A model generated the notes under the pieces. It had not been told where the DNA came from. It ran no database searches and saw only the letters and a program-made list of their open reading frames with translations. From Stutzerimonas stutzeri RCH2 (GTDB taxonomy: Bacteria; Pseudomonadota; Gammaproteobacteria; Pseudomonadales; Pseudomonadaceae), in NCBI RefSeq assembly GCF_000327065.1, contig NC_019936.1, positions 744,001-808,000 of the forward strand: a stretch of 64,000 nt of DNA, in the 5' to 3' direction. Positions 56,735 to 64,000 of this stretch are shown piece after piece. The translations under genes and the position numbers were made by a program. Each line of letters opens with the position of its first letter. Positions within the stretch are counted from its first letter, which is position 1.

Positions 56735-57625
56735 ATGAAAACGCCTAAACGACTCGAACCGCTGATCGAGGATGGCCTGATCGACGAGGTGCTGCGACCG
56801 CTGATGAGCGGAAAGGAAGCAGCGGTATATGTGGTGCGCTGCGGCGACGAGCTGCGCTGCGCCAAGGTCTACAAGGAAGCCAACAAGCGCAGTTTCCGCC
56901 AGGCCGTGAAATACCAGGAAGGCCGCAAGGTGCGCAGTAGTCGCGATGCGCGCGCGATGGCCAAGGGCTCCAAGCACGGGCGCAAGGAGAAGGAAGACAA
57001 CTGGCAGAACGCTGAGGTCGCGGCGCTGTTTCGCCTTGCCGATGCCGGCGTGCGGGTGCCCAAGCCCTACGACTTTCTCGACGGCGTGCTGCTGATGGAA
57101 ATGATCGCCGGCGAGGATGGCGATGCCGCACCGCGACTCAATGACGTCGACCTGCACCCGGACGATGCCCGCGAGTTCCATGCATTCATGATCCACGAAG
57201 TGGTCAAGATGCTCTGCGCAGGGCTGGTGCATGGTGACCTATCGGAATTCAACGTGCTGCTCGACGAACACGGCCCGGTGATCATCGACCTGCCGCAGGC
57301 GGTGGATGCGGCCGGCAACAACCATGCGTTCGAAATGCTCGAGCGCGATGTCGGCAACATGTCGGCCTACTTCGGACGGTTTGCCCCGGAACTCAAGTTC
57401 ACCCGTTACGCCAAGGAGATGTGGGCGCTGTACGAGCAGGGCAAGCTGACTACCGAGACCGAGCTGACCGGTGAGTTTGCCGAGCCGGAAGATGCCGCGG
57501 ATATCGATGCGGTAATGCGGGAGATCAAGGCCACGCTGGCCGAGCAGGAGCGCCGTGAGGCCTTGCGCGGGGCGGATGATGCGCCGAAGGATGAGCCGCC
57601 GGAGCCGCCGTGGATGAGAGGTTGA
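56735..57625 (+). CDS. RIO-type protein kinase
   Basis: This 296-residue atypical protein kinase of the RIO family has the flexible ATP loop SGKEAAVYV, the lysine at residue 44 in CAKVYKE, a basic linker (RSSRDARAMAKGSKHGRKEKED) with the following WQNAEVAALFRL, hinge LLMEMI, and the catalytic loop HGDLSEFN with Asp168 and Asn173. The metal-binding loop reads IIDLPQAVD. The C-terminus (about 250-296) is acidic and Pro-rich. RIO kinases act in ribosome maturation in eukaryotes and archaea; the substrate of the bacterial proteins is unknown. The start ATG follows GAGAAGGACC. It is divergent from ada, with a 157-base gap. Confidence 0.9.
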   Translation: MKTPKRLEPLIEDGLIDEVLRPLMSGKEAAVYVVRCGDELRCAKVYKEANKRSFRQAVKYQEGRKVRSSRDARAMAKGSKHGRKEKEDNWQNAEVAALFRLADAGVRVPKPYDFLDGVLLMEMIAGEDGDAAPRLNDVDLHPDDAREFHAFMIHEVVKMLCAGLVHGDLSEFNVLLDEHGPVIIDLPQAVDAAGNNHAFEMLERDVGNMSAYFGRFAPELKFTRYAKEMWALYEQGKLTTETELTGEFAEPEDAADIDAVMREIKATLAEQERREALRGADDAPKDEPPEPPWMRG

Positions 57626-57779
57626 TCGGCAGCCTCTAGCAAGAGTCGGAGATCGCTGGTTCTGCCTTGTTGTCGAGTTGCTTGAGCGTATGGTTTCGCC
57701 GTGGCGGGCGCGACCGACCATCAAGCGGCTCGGCAATCGGCTTGGCTAGAGGCCCCAGGGCTTCGGCTGTTTGAGCTGT

Positions 57780-59252
57780 TCAGTGTGTCGATTTCTCTGC
57801 AGGCCCAGCCGCGGCATCTGCGCTCTCAGGCTGCCACCCACCTCCCAGCGCCACATACAGCGCCACCTGCGCGGTCGCCAGCGCGGCCCTGCCTTCCAGC
57901 GCTTGTCGCCTGGCCTGCAGCGCGCCGCGTTGGGCATCCAGCACTTCACTCAGGTTCGCTTCCCCCAGCTCGTAGCTGCGCTGCGCCAGGCGGTGCGCGC
58001 GTTCGCGGTGTTCGCGGGTACGGCTGAGCGACACGTGCCTGCGCTGCTGACCAGCCATCCTCGTCAGGCCGCGCTCGACTTCCTCGAGGGCGCGGGCCAG
58101 GGCCTGTTCGAAGGCGACGTAGGCGGTCTCGCCCTCGGCATCGGCCAGGTCGATGGCGGCACCGCGGCGTGGATAGTCCAGCAGCGGCAGGCCGAAGGTG
58201 GCACCGACCCGGGCGAAGTTCGAGGCGCTGGAGATGGCATCGCCCAGGGCGAAGCCGGAGCGCCCTACTGCGGCCTGTACCGCCAGCTTGGGGAACAGGT
58301 CGCGGCGGGCGGCCAGCGATTGCAGCTCGGCGGCGTCCAGCCGCGCGGCTTCTGCGATCAGGTCCGGGCGGCGGCGCAGCAGGTCGATGGGCTGGCCGGG
58401 GGCGATGTGCTGTTCGGCCAGTGGCACCGGCGCGCTGGCGGCGAGGCGGGCGGCAGTGCTGCCAGGTGGTTCGGCGAGCAGGGTGTCCAGTGCCAGCTGC
58501 GCTTCGGCCAGATGGATATCCAGCTCGTCCAGATCGGCTTCCAGCGACGCGCGCTCGGCGGAGGTGGCCTCGACGTCCAGCCGTGTCACTTCGCCGGCGT
58601 GAAACAGCAGCCCGGCTATGCGCTCCAGTTCGCGCGCCACTTCGATGCCTTCGACCAGCAAGGCGCGCTGGCCCTGCAATGCGCGCAGCTGCAGATAGCC
58701 CTGGGCGGTATTCGAGGCCACGGCCAGCCGCGCCGCTACCGTCTGCGCCTCGGCCGAACGCAGCTGCCGGGCCGCGCTGTCACGCCGCGCGCGGGTGGCG
58801 CCGAACAGGTCCAGCTCCCAGGTTGCTTGCAGCGCCAGCTCCCAGGTATCGAAGCTGATCACGTCGTCGTCGGGGATCAAGTCGGCCAGCGGGCTGTCGG
58901 GTTCGGCTTCCTGATCGTTCTCGTTCCACTGGCGGCTGGCCGAACCGGGCAGATCGAAGCTCGGCAGCAGGCCGGCGCGCGACTGGCGCAGCTGGGCTCG
59001 CGCTGCGGTGACGCGCGCCATGGCCAGGCGTACATCGTGGTTCTGCTGCATGGCGCGGCTGACCAGCGCGCTGAGCTGCGGGTCATCGAACTGGCGCCAC
59101 CAGACGGCCAGCGTTTCGGCATCGGCCGGGTGCGCACCGGCGGCACTGAACCAGCCTTCCGGCAGTTGCGGATCGGTATGCTGCGGTGCGCTGGAGCAGG
59201 CACTCAGGGCCAGGGCGAGCAGCAGCGGGGCGGCCAGGGCCTTGGCAGTCAT
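57780..59252 (-). CDS. Efflux outer membrane lipoprotein (NodT/OprM family)
   Basis: This is the TolC-like outer-membrane channel of the efflux operon. The 490-residue precursor has a lipoprotein signal peptide with lipobox LSAC and lipidated Cys19. Two tandem OEP halves follow, rich in helices and beta strands: WWRQFDDPQLSALVSRAMQQNHDVRLAMARV, then TWELDLFGATRARRDSA, RRRPDLIAEAARLDAAELQ and the repeat QRSYELGEANLSEVLDAQR. Its ATG overlaps the RND gene stop by four bases (ATGA) and GGAGGAAA lies just before it, so the three genes are translated from one message. The last residues (ADAAAGPAEKSTH) are polar. It is the final gene of the operon. Confidence 0.93.
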   Translation of the reverse strand: MTAKALAAPLLLALALSACSSAPQHTDPQLPEGWFSAAGAHPADAETLAVWWRQFDDPQLSALVSRAMQQNHDVRLAMARVTAARAQLRQSRAGLLPSFDLPGSASRQWNENDQEAEPDSPLADLIPDDDVISFDTWELALQATWELDLFGATRARRDSAARQLRSAEAQTVAARLAVASNTAQGYLQLRALQGQRALLVEGIEVARELERIAGLLFHAGEVTRLDVEATSAERASLEADLDELDIHLAEAQLALDTLLAEPPGSTAARLAASAPVPLAEQHIAPGQPIDLLRRRPDLIAEAARLDAAELQSLAARRDLFPKLAVQAAVGRSGFALGDAISSASNFARVGATFGLPLLDYPRRGAAIDLADAEGETAYVAFEQALARALEEVERGLTRMAGQQRRHVSLSRTREHRERAHRLAQRSYELGEANLSEVLDAQRGALQARRQALEGRAALATAQVALYVALGGGWQPESADAAAGPAEKSTH

Positions 59253-62200
59253 GCGGTTTCCTCCGGGCGCACTTTCATGAACAGCAGGTACAGGCACGGC
59301 ACCGCTAGCAGCGTCAGCAACGTGGCGAAGCCCAGGCCGCCCATGATGGTCACCGCCATGTTGGCGAAGAACGGGTCGAACAGCAGCGGCACCATGCCCA
59401 GTACGGTGGTGCCGGCGGCCATCATCACCGGTCGCAGGCGCGACGCCGAGGCTTCGATGATGGCGGTCAGGCGCGGTACTTCGTCGTCGATCTGCCGGTC
59501 GATCTCGTCCACCAGCACCACGGCGTTCTTGATCAGCATGCCGGTGAGGCTGAGCAGGCCGAGCAGCGCCATGAAGCCGAATGCCTGTCCGGTGAGCAGC
59601 AGGCCGAAACTCACCCCGCAGATCGCCATGGGTACCACCAGCCAGATCATCAGCGGCTGGCGCACCCTGGCGAACAGCAGCACGGTGACCAGCACCATCG
59701 CCAGGTAGGGCACCGCGAGCGTGCTGGCCAGCGCCTGCTGGGCGTCGGAAGACTGTTCGTAATCGCCGCCCCACTTGAGGCTGTAGTTGACTGGCAGCTC
59801 GATGCCCTCGATCAGCGGGCGAATGCGCTGGTGTGCCTCGTTGGTGTTCTCGCCATCCCGCGGTTCGGCGCGAATGGAGATGGTGCGCTCGCGGTCGTAG
59901 CGCACGATGATGCTGTCCTCGCTGGTTGGCTCGATGCCATCAGCGACCTGCGCCAGCGGCACGTAGCCGTTGCCCGCCGGACTCCAGATCAATCGTTGCA
60001 GCAGGTCGTCGCTGCTGACGCGGTCTTCAGGCGCAGCGCGCAGCAGCACCGGGATCAGCTCGTCGCGCTCGCGCAGCAGACTGACCCGCTGGCCCTCGCT
60101 GCCGGCGGCCAGCGCGCGCGCCACCGCCTGGCGGGTCAGACCGGCGTCGGCAAGGCGATCCAGGGCCAGTTGCGGGCGCAGCACCAGCACCGGCTGGCGC
60201 CAGTCGTCGCGCACGTTGAATACCTTGCCCTCATCCTGCAGTCGCTTGCGGCCTTCGGCGGAGATGGCTCGCAGCACCTCGATATCCGGACCGCTGATGC
60301 GCGCCTCCAGCTTGGCCTCGGCGTTGGGGCCGAACATGAACTGCGCGGCCGTGACATCGGCCGAGGGGTAGCGCTGCGGCAACTCCTGGTTGATCTGCCG
60401 GACCAGGCGGTCGATCAGCTCGGCATCCTCGGTGCGCACGAGAAAGTGCATCAGCGATGAATTCGGCTGCTCCGGCATGTAGGTCAGCATGAAGCGCGAG
60501 GCACCGGCGCCGATGAAGCTGGACACGCCGCTGACGCCCTCCATCTCTGCCAGATATTCCTCGACGTCGCTCGCGGTGCGTGCGGTATCGCGGATATGCG
60601 TGCCCTGCGGCAGGAACAGGTTGACGTAGAACAGCGGCGTGCTTGATGGCGGAAAGAAGCTCTGCGGCAGCCGGGTGAAGATCACTGCGCTGACCACTGT
60701 CAGCACCAGCAGCACGCCGATGGTCAGCCAGGGCCGATGCAGCACGCCGCCGGCCAGGCGCCGATAGCGGTTGTACCAGGGGCCGTTGTAGGCGGCGTCG
60801 GGGTCCTCGTCGGTGTCGGCATTGCGCAGCAGGTAATGGCCGAACAGCGGTACCAGCAGCAGCGCCAGCAACCAGCTGAGCAGTAGTGACACGGCGATGA
60901 CGAAGAACAGCGAGAAGAGGAGTTCGCCGGTGGTGTCCTGGGACAGGCCGATACCGGCGAAAGCGAGGATGCCGATGATGGTCGCGCCGAGCAGCGGCCA
61001 TTGCGTCTGCCGCAGCGTTTGTTGCGATGCCTCGAGAATGCTCTTGCCCTGGCGCTGGCGCACCAGCATGCCATCGCAGACCACTACCGCGTTGTCCACC
61101 AGCATGCCCATGGCGATGATCAGCGCGCCGAGGGAAATCCGCTCCAGCTCGATGCCCACCAGCCACATCACCAGCAGCGTGCCGAGCACGGTGAGGAACA
61201 GCACCGCGCCGATGATGAAGCCGGCACGCAGGCCCATGGCAATGCACAGCACGCCGACCACGATGGCTACCGAGAGGAACACGTTGAGCGCGAAACTGTT
61301 CACCGACTCGTCGACGATCTGGTGCTGTTCATACAGCGGATGCAGGTCGGCGCCCAGCGGCATGCGGTGTTCGTTGGCCTGCAGCACCGCTTCGACGCTA
61401 TGCCCGACCTCGACGATATTCGCCCCGGAAACCCCGCTGATACCGAGCGTCAGCGCCTGCTGGCCGTTGTGACGGATGATCTGCTGCGGCCGCTCGGCAT
61501 ATTCCCGCGAGAGCCTGGCGATCGCGCCCAGTTCGACCCGCTGCGGTCCTTGGCCGACCGGCAGCGCTCGCAGTTCTTCCAGCGAATCGAAAGCGCCACT
61601 CGGGCGCAGGCGCACGAAGAATTCACCGGCATTCACCCCGCCGGCATCGACGGCGGCATCGGTATCGGCCAGCGCCGCGGCGATCTCGTCGGGAGCAACA
61701 CCGAGTGCGGCCAGCTGCGCCTGGTCGACCTCCACCAGGATGCGCTCCTCCTGCACGCCGGCGATCTCCACCTTGCCGACGCCGTCGGCGGTGAGCAGCG
61801 CGCGGCGCAGGTCCTTGGCCGTTTCGTGCAGCTCCTTGAGGGTCAGGCCGTCGCCAGTGAGCGCGTAGAAGATGCCGTAGACGTCGCCGAAATCATCGTT
61901 GACCTGCGGCGGCTCGATGCCCGGCGGCAGGTCGCCCTGGGCATCGTTGATCTTGTTGCGCAGCTCGTCCCAGATCTGCGGCAGCGCATCACCGGCGTAG
62001 CGGTCCTGCATCTCCACGCGGATCTCGGCGATGCCCGGCATCGAGCGCGAGCGGATCTCCTTGATCTGCGACATCTGCTGGATGGCGCTTTCCAGCGGCT
62101 CGGTCACCTGCTGTTCGACCTCCAGCGCCGTGGCGCCGGGGTACTGCACGTTGACGATGGCCTGCTTGATGGTGAATTCCGGGTCTTCCAGGCGGCCGAT

Positions 62201-62293
62201 CTCGAAAAAGGCGAGGATGCCGCCGAACAGACAGATCAGTACCAGAATCCAGATGTTGACCGGGCGCGTGATGGAGTAACGGGCGAAATCCAT
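59249..62293 (-). CDS. RND efflux transporter, inner membrane pump subunit
   Basis: This 1014-residue HAE1-type RND pump uses proton flow to drive export through the periplasm. It has the expected duplicated layout: TM1 near 13-31, a large periplasmic loop to about 335, TM2-TM6 (about 336-480), TM7 near 521-541, a second loop to about 855, and TM8-TM12. In TM4 the proton-relay pair is Asp400-Asn401 (MLVDNAVVV) where AcrB has two aspartates; the partner lysine is kept as Lys922 in GMLIKNAVVLVDEI. Start ATG 62293 gives MDFARYSITRPVNIWIL. It starts four bases after the fusion-protein stop and overlaps the outer-membrane gene. Substrates cannot be predicted; no regulator gene is adjacent. Confidence 0.93.
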   Translation of the reverse strand: MDFARYSITRPVNIWILVLICLFGGILAFFEIGRLEDPEFTIKQAIVNVQYPGATALEVEQQVTEPLESAIQQMSQIKEIRSRSMPGIAEIRVEMQDRYAGDALPQIWDELRNKINDAQGDLPPGIEPPQVNDDFGDVYGIFYALTGDGLTLKELHETAKDLRRALLTADGVGKVEIAGVQEERILVEVDQAQLAALGVAPDEIAAALADTDAAVDAGGVNAGEFFVRLRPSGAFDSLEELRALPVGQGPQRVELGAIARLSREYAERPQQIIRHNGQQALTLGISGVSGANIVEVGHSVEAVLQANEHRMPLGADLHPLYEQHQIVDESVNSFALNVFLSVAIVVGVLCIAMGLRAGFIIGAVLFLTVLGTLLVMWLVGIELERISLGALIIAMGMLVDNAVVVCDGMLVRQRQGKSILEASQQTLRQTQWPLLGATIIGILAFAGIGLSQDTTGELLFSLFFVIAVSLLLSWLLALLLVPLFGHYLLRNADTDEDPDAAYNGPWYNRYRRLAGGVLHRPWLTIGVLLVLTVVSAVIFTRLPQSFFPPSSTPLFYVNLFLPQGTHIRDTARTASDVEEYLAEMEGVSGVSSFIGAGASRFMLTYMPEQPNSSLMHFLVRTEDAELIDRLVRQINQELPQRYPSADVTAAQFMFGPNAEAKLEARISGPDIEVLRAISAEGRKRLQDEGKVFNVRDDWRQPVLVLRPQLALDRLADAGLTRQAVARALAAGSEGQRVSLLRERDELIPVLLRAAPEDRVSSDDLLQRLIWSPAGNGYVPLAQVADGIEPTSEDSIIVRYDRERTISIRAEPRDGENTNEAHQRIRPLIEGIELPVNYSLKWGGDYEQSSDAQQALASTLAVPYLAMVLVTVLLFARVRQPLMIWLVVPMAICGVSFGLLLTGQAFGFMALLGLLSLTGMLIKNAVVLVDEIDRQIDDEVPRLTAIIEASASRLRPVMMAAGTTVLGMVPLLFDPFFANMAVTIMGGLGFATLLTLLAVPCLYLLFMKVRPEETA

Positions 62294-62297
62294 CGGC

Positions 62298-63377
62298 TCA
62301 GTTCCGCTCCCGCGCTTCGATCGGTTGATCGTCGTGCAGCTTGCTGCCGCCGGCGACGATGATCGGCAGCTGCGCCTGCAGGGCGTCGCCACGGATCAGT
62401 GCCTGATCGCCTTCGACCTGCTGCAGCTCTACCGCCAGCCGCCGCGCGCGGCCGTCGGCGGCCTGCCAGATGAAGTGTTTGCCGTCGCTGCCGGTCTGCA
62501 GTGCCGACAGCGGCAGGCGGAAGCCGTCATTGTCGGTCTCTGGCTGTGCGGGGCGCTCCAGCCTGACACGCATGGCCATGCCGGGCAGCAGGTTGAAATC
62601 CTCCGGCGGTTCGCCTTGCAGCACCAGCCGATAGGTGCGCGCGCCTTCGCGCGGCTGGGTGCTGTGTTCCTTGTAGCGCAGCGGCAGACGCAGGTCGGCG
62701 ATCACCAGTTCAGCCTCGGCTTGCAGCTCGGGCCCGAGGGGAATGCTCAGCGCTGCGCTTTCCGGCAGGTCGACGCTGACCTCGATATGGCGGTTGTCCT
62801 GCATCTCGAATACCGGCGTGCCGACCGCGACCACCATGTCCGGCTCGGCCAGCCGTCGCGCAACCACGCCATCGAACGGTGCCGTCAGGGTGCTGTGATC
62901 GATATTGCGCTGGGCGCTGTCGCGGGCCACGCGGGCGGCCACGGTGTTGGCCTGCAGCGCTTCGATGGCGGCCGGGGCGAGGATGCCTTCGGCGAGCAGG
63001 GTGCGCTTGCGTGCCAGGTCTGCTTCCAGCTGACGCAGGCGCGCCTCGGCTTCGCGCAGCTGCAGGCGGTAGTCGGTGCGGTCCAGCTGGGCCAGCGTTT
63101 GTCCACGGCGCACGCGCGTACCTTCGTCGATCAGGATGCGCTCGATGCGCCCGGACACTTCGAAGGACAACTGCGTGGAGGTCACGCTCTGCACCACACC
63201 AGAGAAACGCAGGGCTTCGGCCTTGGACTCGGCTGGACGCAAGGGCTCGACCAGCGCCACCCGTGGCGGCTCGGGCGCCGGCTCGGCTTCCGAGGAACAG
63301 CCGCCGAGCAGCGGCAGCGCACAGGCGATGATCGTCAACCAGGCCTTGGACACTGGAAATGCTGGCGTCGACGTCAT
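62298..63377 (-). CDS. RND efflux periplasmic adaptor (membrane fusion protein)
   Basis: This 359-residue adaptor links the RND pump to the outer-membrane channel. It is a lipoprotein: the signal peptide ends PLLGGC with Cys27 lipidated, followed by an acidic/Pro linker. Next come the lipoyl-like half motif (SFEVSGRIERILIDEGTRVRRGQTLAQLD), an alpha-hairpin (RLQLREAEARLRQLEADLARKRTLL), the second lipoyl half (APFDGVVARRLAEPDMVVAVGTPVFEM) and beta-barrel and membrane-proximal domains. AGGAGC precedes ATG 63377. It is the first gene of a three-gene efflux operon; a 248-base gap upstream separates it from the divergent ferritin gene and I see no clear promoter for it there. Confidence 0.93.
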   Translation of the reverse strand: MTSTPAFPVSKAWLTIIACALPLLGGCSSEAEPAPEPPRVALVEPLRPAESKAEALRFSGVVQSVTSTQLSFEVSGRIERILIDEGTRVRRGQTLAQLDRTDYRLQLREAEARLRQLEADLARKRTLLAEGILAPAAIEALQANTVAARVARDSAQRNIDHSTLTAPFDGVVARRLAEPDMVVAVGTPVFEMQDNRHIEVSVDLPESAALSIPLGPELQAEAELVIADLRLPLRYKEHSTQPREGARTYRLVLQGEPPEDFNLLPGMAMRVRLERPAQPETDNDGFRLPLSALQTGSDGKHFIWQAADGRARRLAVELQQVEGDQALIRGDALQAQLPIIVAGGSKLHDDQPIEARERN

Positions 63378-63625
63378 CGGGGCTCCTGGCTGATCGGCAT
63401 TGAAGGCGTTGGTGGGTATGCGCTGGGACTGACAATAGAGCCCCGCGCCGTCGCAGGAGTTCGCCGGCACAGTGTTGCCAATGACGTGACCATGCGGTCG
63501 CTTTCTGCCCAGGCTCTGCCACACTTGAAGGGGCGCGCCTAGTGGCTGCGCAGCGCTTGACCGGCACAGACTCAGCGGGGATGCTTGCCCGCAGTAGAAG
63601 ACGCATCAGTCATGGGGAATACGCA

Positions 63626-64000
63626 ATGCAAGGCCAGGCACCGGTAATCGACTATCTGAAGGAGCTGCTGCGCGGGGAACTGGCGGCGCGCGACCAGTAT
63701 TTCCTGCACTCGCGGATGTACGCCGACTGGGGCTTCAGCAAGCTCTACGAGCGCATCAATCACGAGATGGAGGAGGAGACGCAGCACGCCGATGCACTAT
63801 TGCAGCGCATCCTCTTTCTCGAAGGCACTCCGGACATGACGCCGGAGCCGATCCATCCGGGGCATACCGTGCCGGACATGCTGCGCAGCGATCTCGCGCT
63901 GGAGTACAAGGTGCGCGCTGCGCTGGCCCAGGGCATCGCGCTGGCCGAGCAGCATGGCGACTACCCGACCCGCGACATGCTGGCGCTGCAGCTGCACGAT
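63626..64000 (+). CDS. Bacterial ferritin FtnA/BfrA-like (3' truncated by window edge)
   Basis: These are the first 125 residues of a bacterioferritin-family iron-storage protein. Ferroxidase ligands are visible: Glu18 in [11 protein letters not shown], Glu51 and His54 in [10 protein letters not shown]. The heme-binding methionine of classical bacterioferritin (Met52 in E. coli, EEMKHAD-type context) is replaced by Thr52. P. aeruginosa FtnA, formerly called BfrA, has the same [11 protein letters not shown] segment and binds little or no heme, so a non-heme ferritin shell is likely (inference). GGGGA precedes ATG 63626. A weak TTGACC-N17-GATGCT pair lies at 63557-63585; no clear Fur box is seen. 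Confidence 0.9.
   Translation, partial: MQGQAPVIDYLKELLRGELAARDQYFLHSRMYADWGFSKLYERINHEMEEETQHADALLQRILFLEGTPDMTPEPIHPGHTVPDMLRSDLALEYKVRAALAQGIALAEQHGDYPTRDMLALQLHD

Noticed and set aside
57780..59774. A longer open frame (664 codons) upstream of the efflux outer-membrane lipoprotein
   Set aside because: The extra part overlaps the 3' end of the RND gene in another frame, and the lipoprotein signal peptide with its own ribosome binding site starts at 59252.

Overview
The window is a stretch of ordinary chromosome from a gammaproteobacterium. It is closest in gene content, gene order and protein sequence to Pseudomonas / Stutzerimonas (P. stutzeri group). This rests on the GC-rich codon use, on near-identity to remembered pseudomonad proteins (mutL-miaA-hfq-hflX-hflK-hflC, PilS/PilR, the ampD-ampE pair, bamD-rluD-pgeF-clpB), and on RpoD-, RpoH- and FliA-type promoter motifs. 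I could not run a database search, so the genus is an inference. I see no phage, insertion sequence, transposase, CRISPR array or defence island. The genes are densely packed and both window ends cut a gene (mutL on the left, a bacterial ferritin on the right).

Layout. 1-9.4 kb: mismatch repair and RNA metabolism (mutL, miaA, hfq, hflX), the HflKC membrane complex, then hisZ and purA. 9.4-15.6 kb: two identical tRNA-Leu(CAG) genes on the minus strand, rnr-rlmB, and a PAS-PAS-histidine kinase-receiver hybrid. 15.6-20.5 kb: the rpsF-rpsR-membrane protein-rplI operon with a structured leader, dnaB and alr. 20.5-33.2 kb: a signalling-rich block with a 7TM diguanylate cyclase, ygiQ, a chemoreceptor, a response-regulator diguanylate cyclase, a DUF2333 protein and the type IV pilus regulators pilS/pilR. 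33.2-39.0 kb: bamD divergent from rluD-pgeF, then clpB behind a heat-shock-type promoter. 39.0-39.4 kb: a tRNA-Asn-Pro-Lys operon. 39.4-45.2 kb: ndh, two unknown-function proteins (DUF3094, DUF1631), nadC and a ZapG/YhcB-like protein. 45.2-52.1 kb: a small hydrolase, trpS with an unusual C-terminal extension, zapE, a GlxA-type AraC regulator, endonuclease V and ampD-ampE. 52.1-57.6 kb: a chemoreceptor behind a FliA-type promoter, tatD, an unknown 80-residue protein, ada and a RIO kinase. 57.8-63.4 kb: a complete membrane-fusion/RND/outer-membrane efflux operon. 63.6-64 kb: a ferritin.

How the genes relate. Most are housekeeping genes. The recurring accessory theme is envelope and surface signalling: two chemoreceptors, two diguanylate cyclases that both keep an apparent inhibitory RxxD site, PilS/PilR, and a DUF1631 protein whose C-terminus resembles a PilZ-like beta domain. 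DNA-damage functions (mutL, nfi, ada) and peptidoglycan functions (alr, pgeF, ampD, ampE) are scattered through it.

Nothing here is clearly an undescribed multigene system. The observations most worth checking are: the YegP-like tandem domain fused to tryptophanyl-tRNA synthetase; the PilR sigma-54 contact loop reading GSFSGA; the ferritin lacking the heme methionine; the RND pump with only one of the two TM4 aspartates; two tandem hairpins with identical arms in the rpsF leader; a well-formed FliA promoter for the second chemoreceptor; and a 429-bp gap upstream of nadC holding an orphan terminator.
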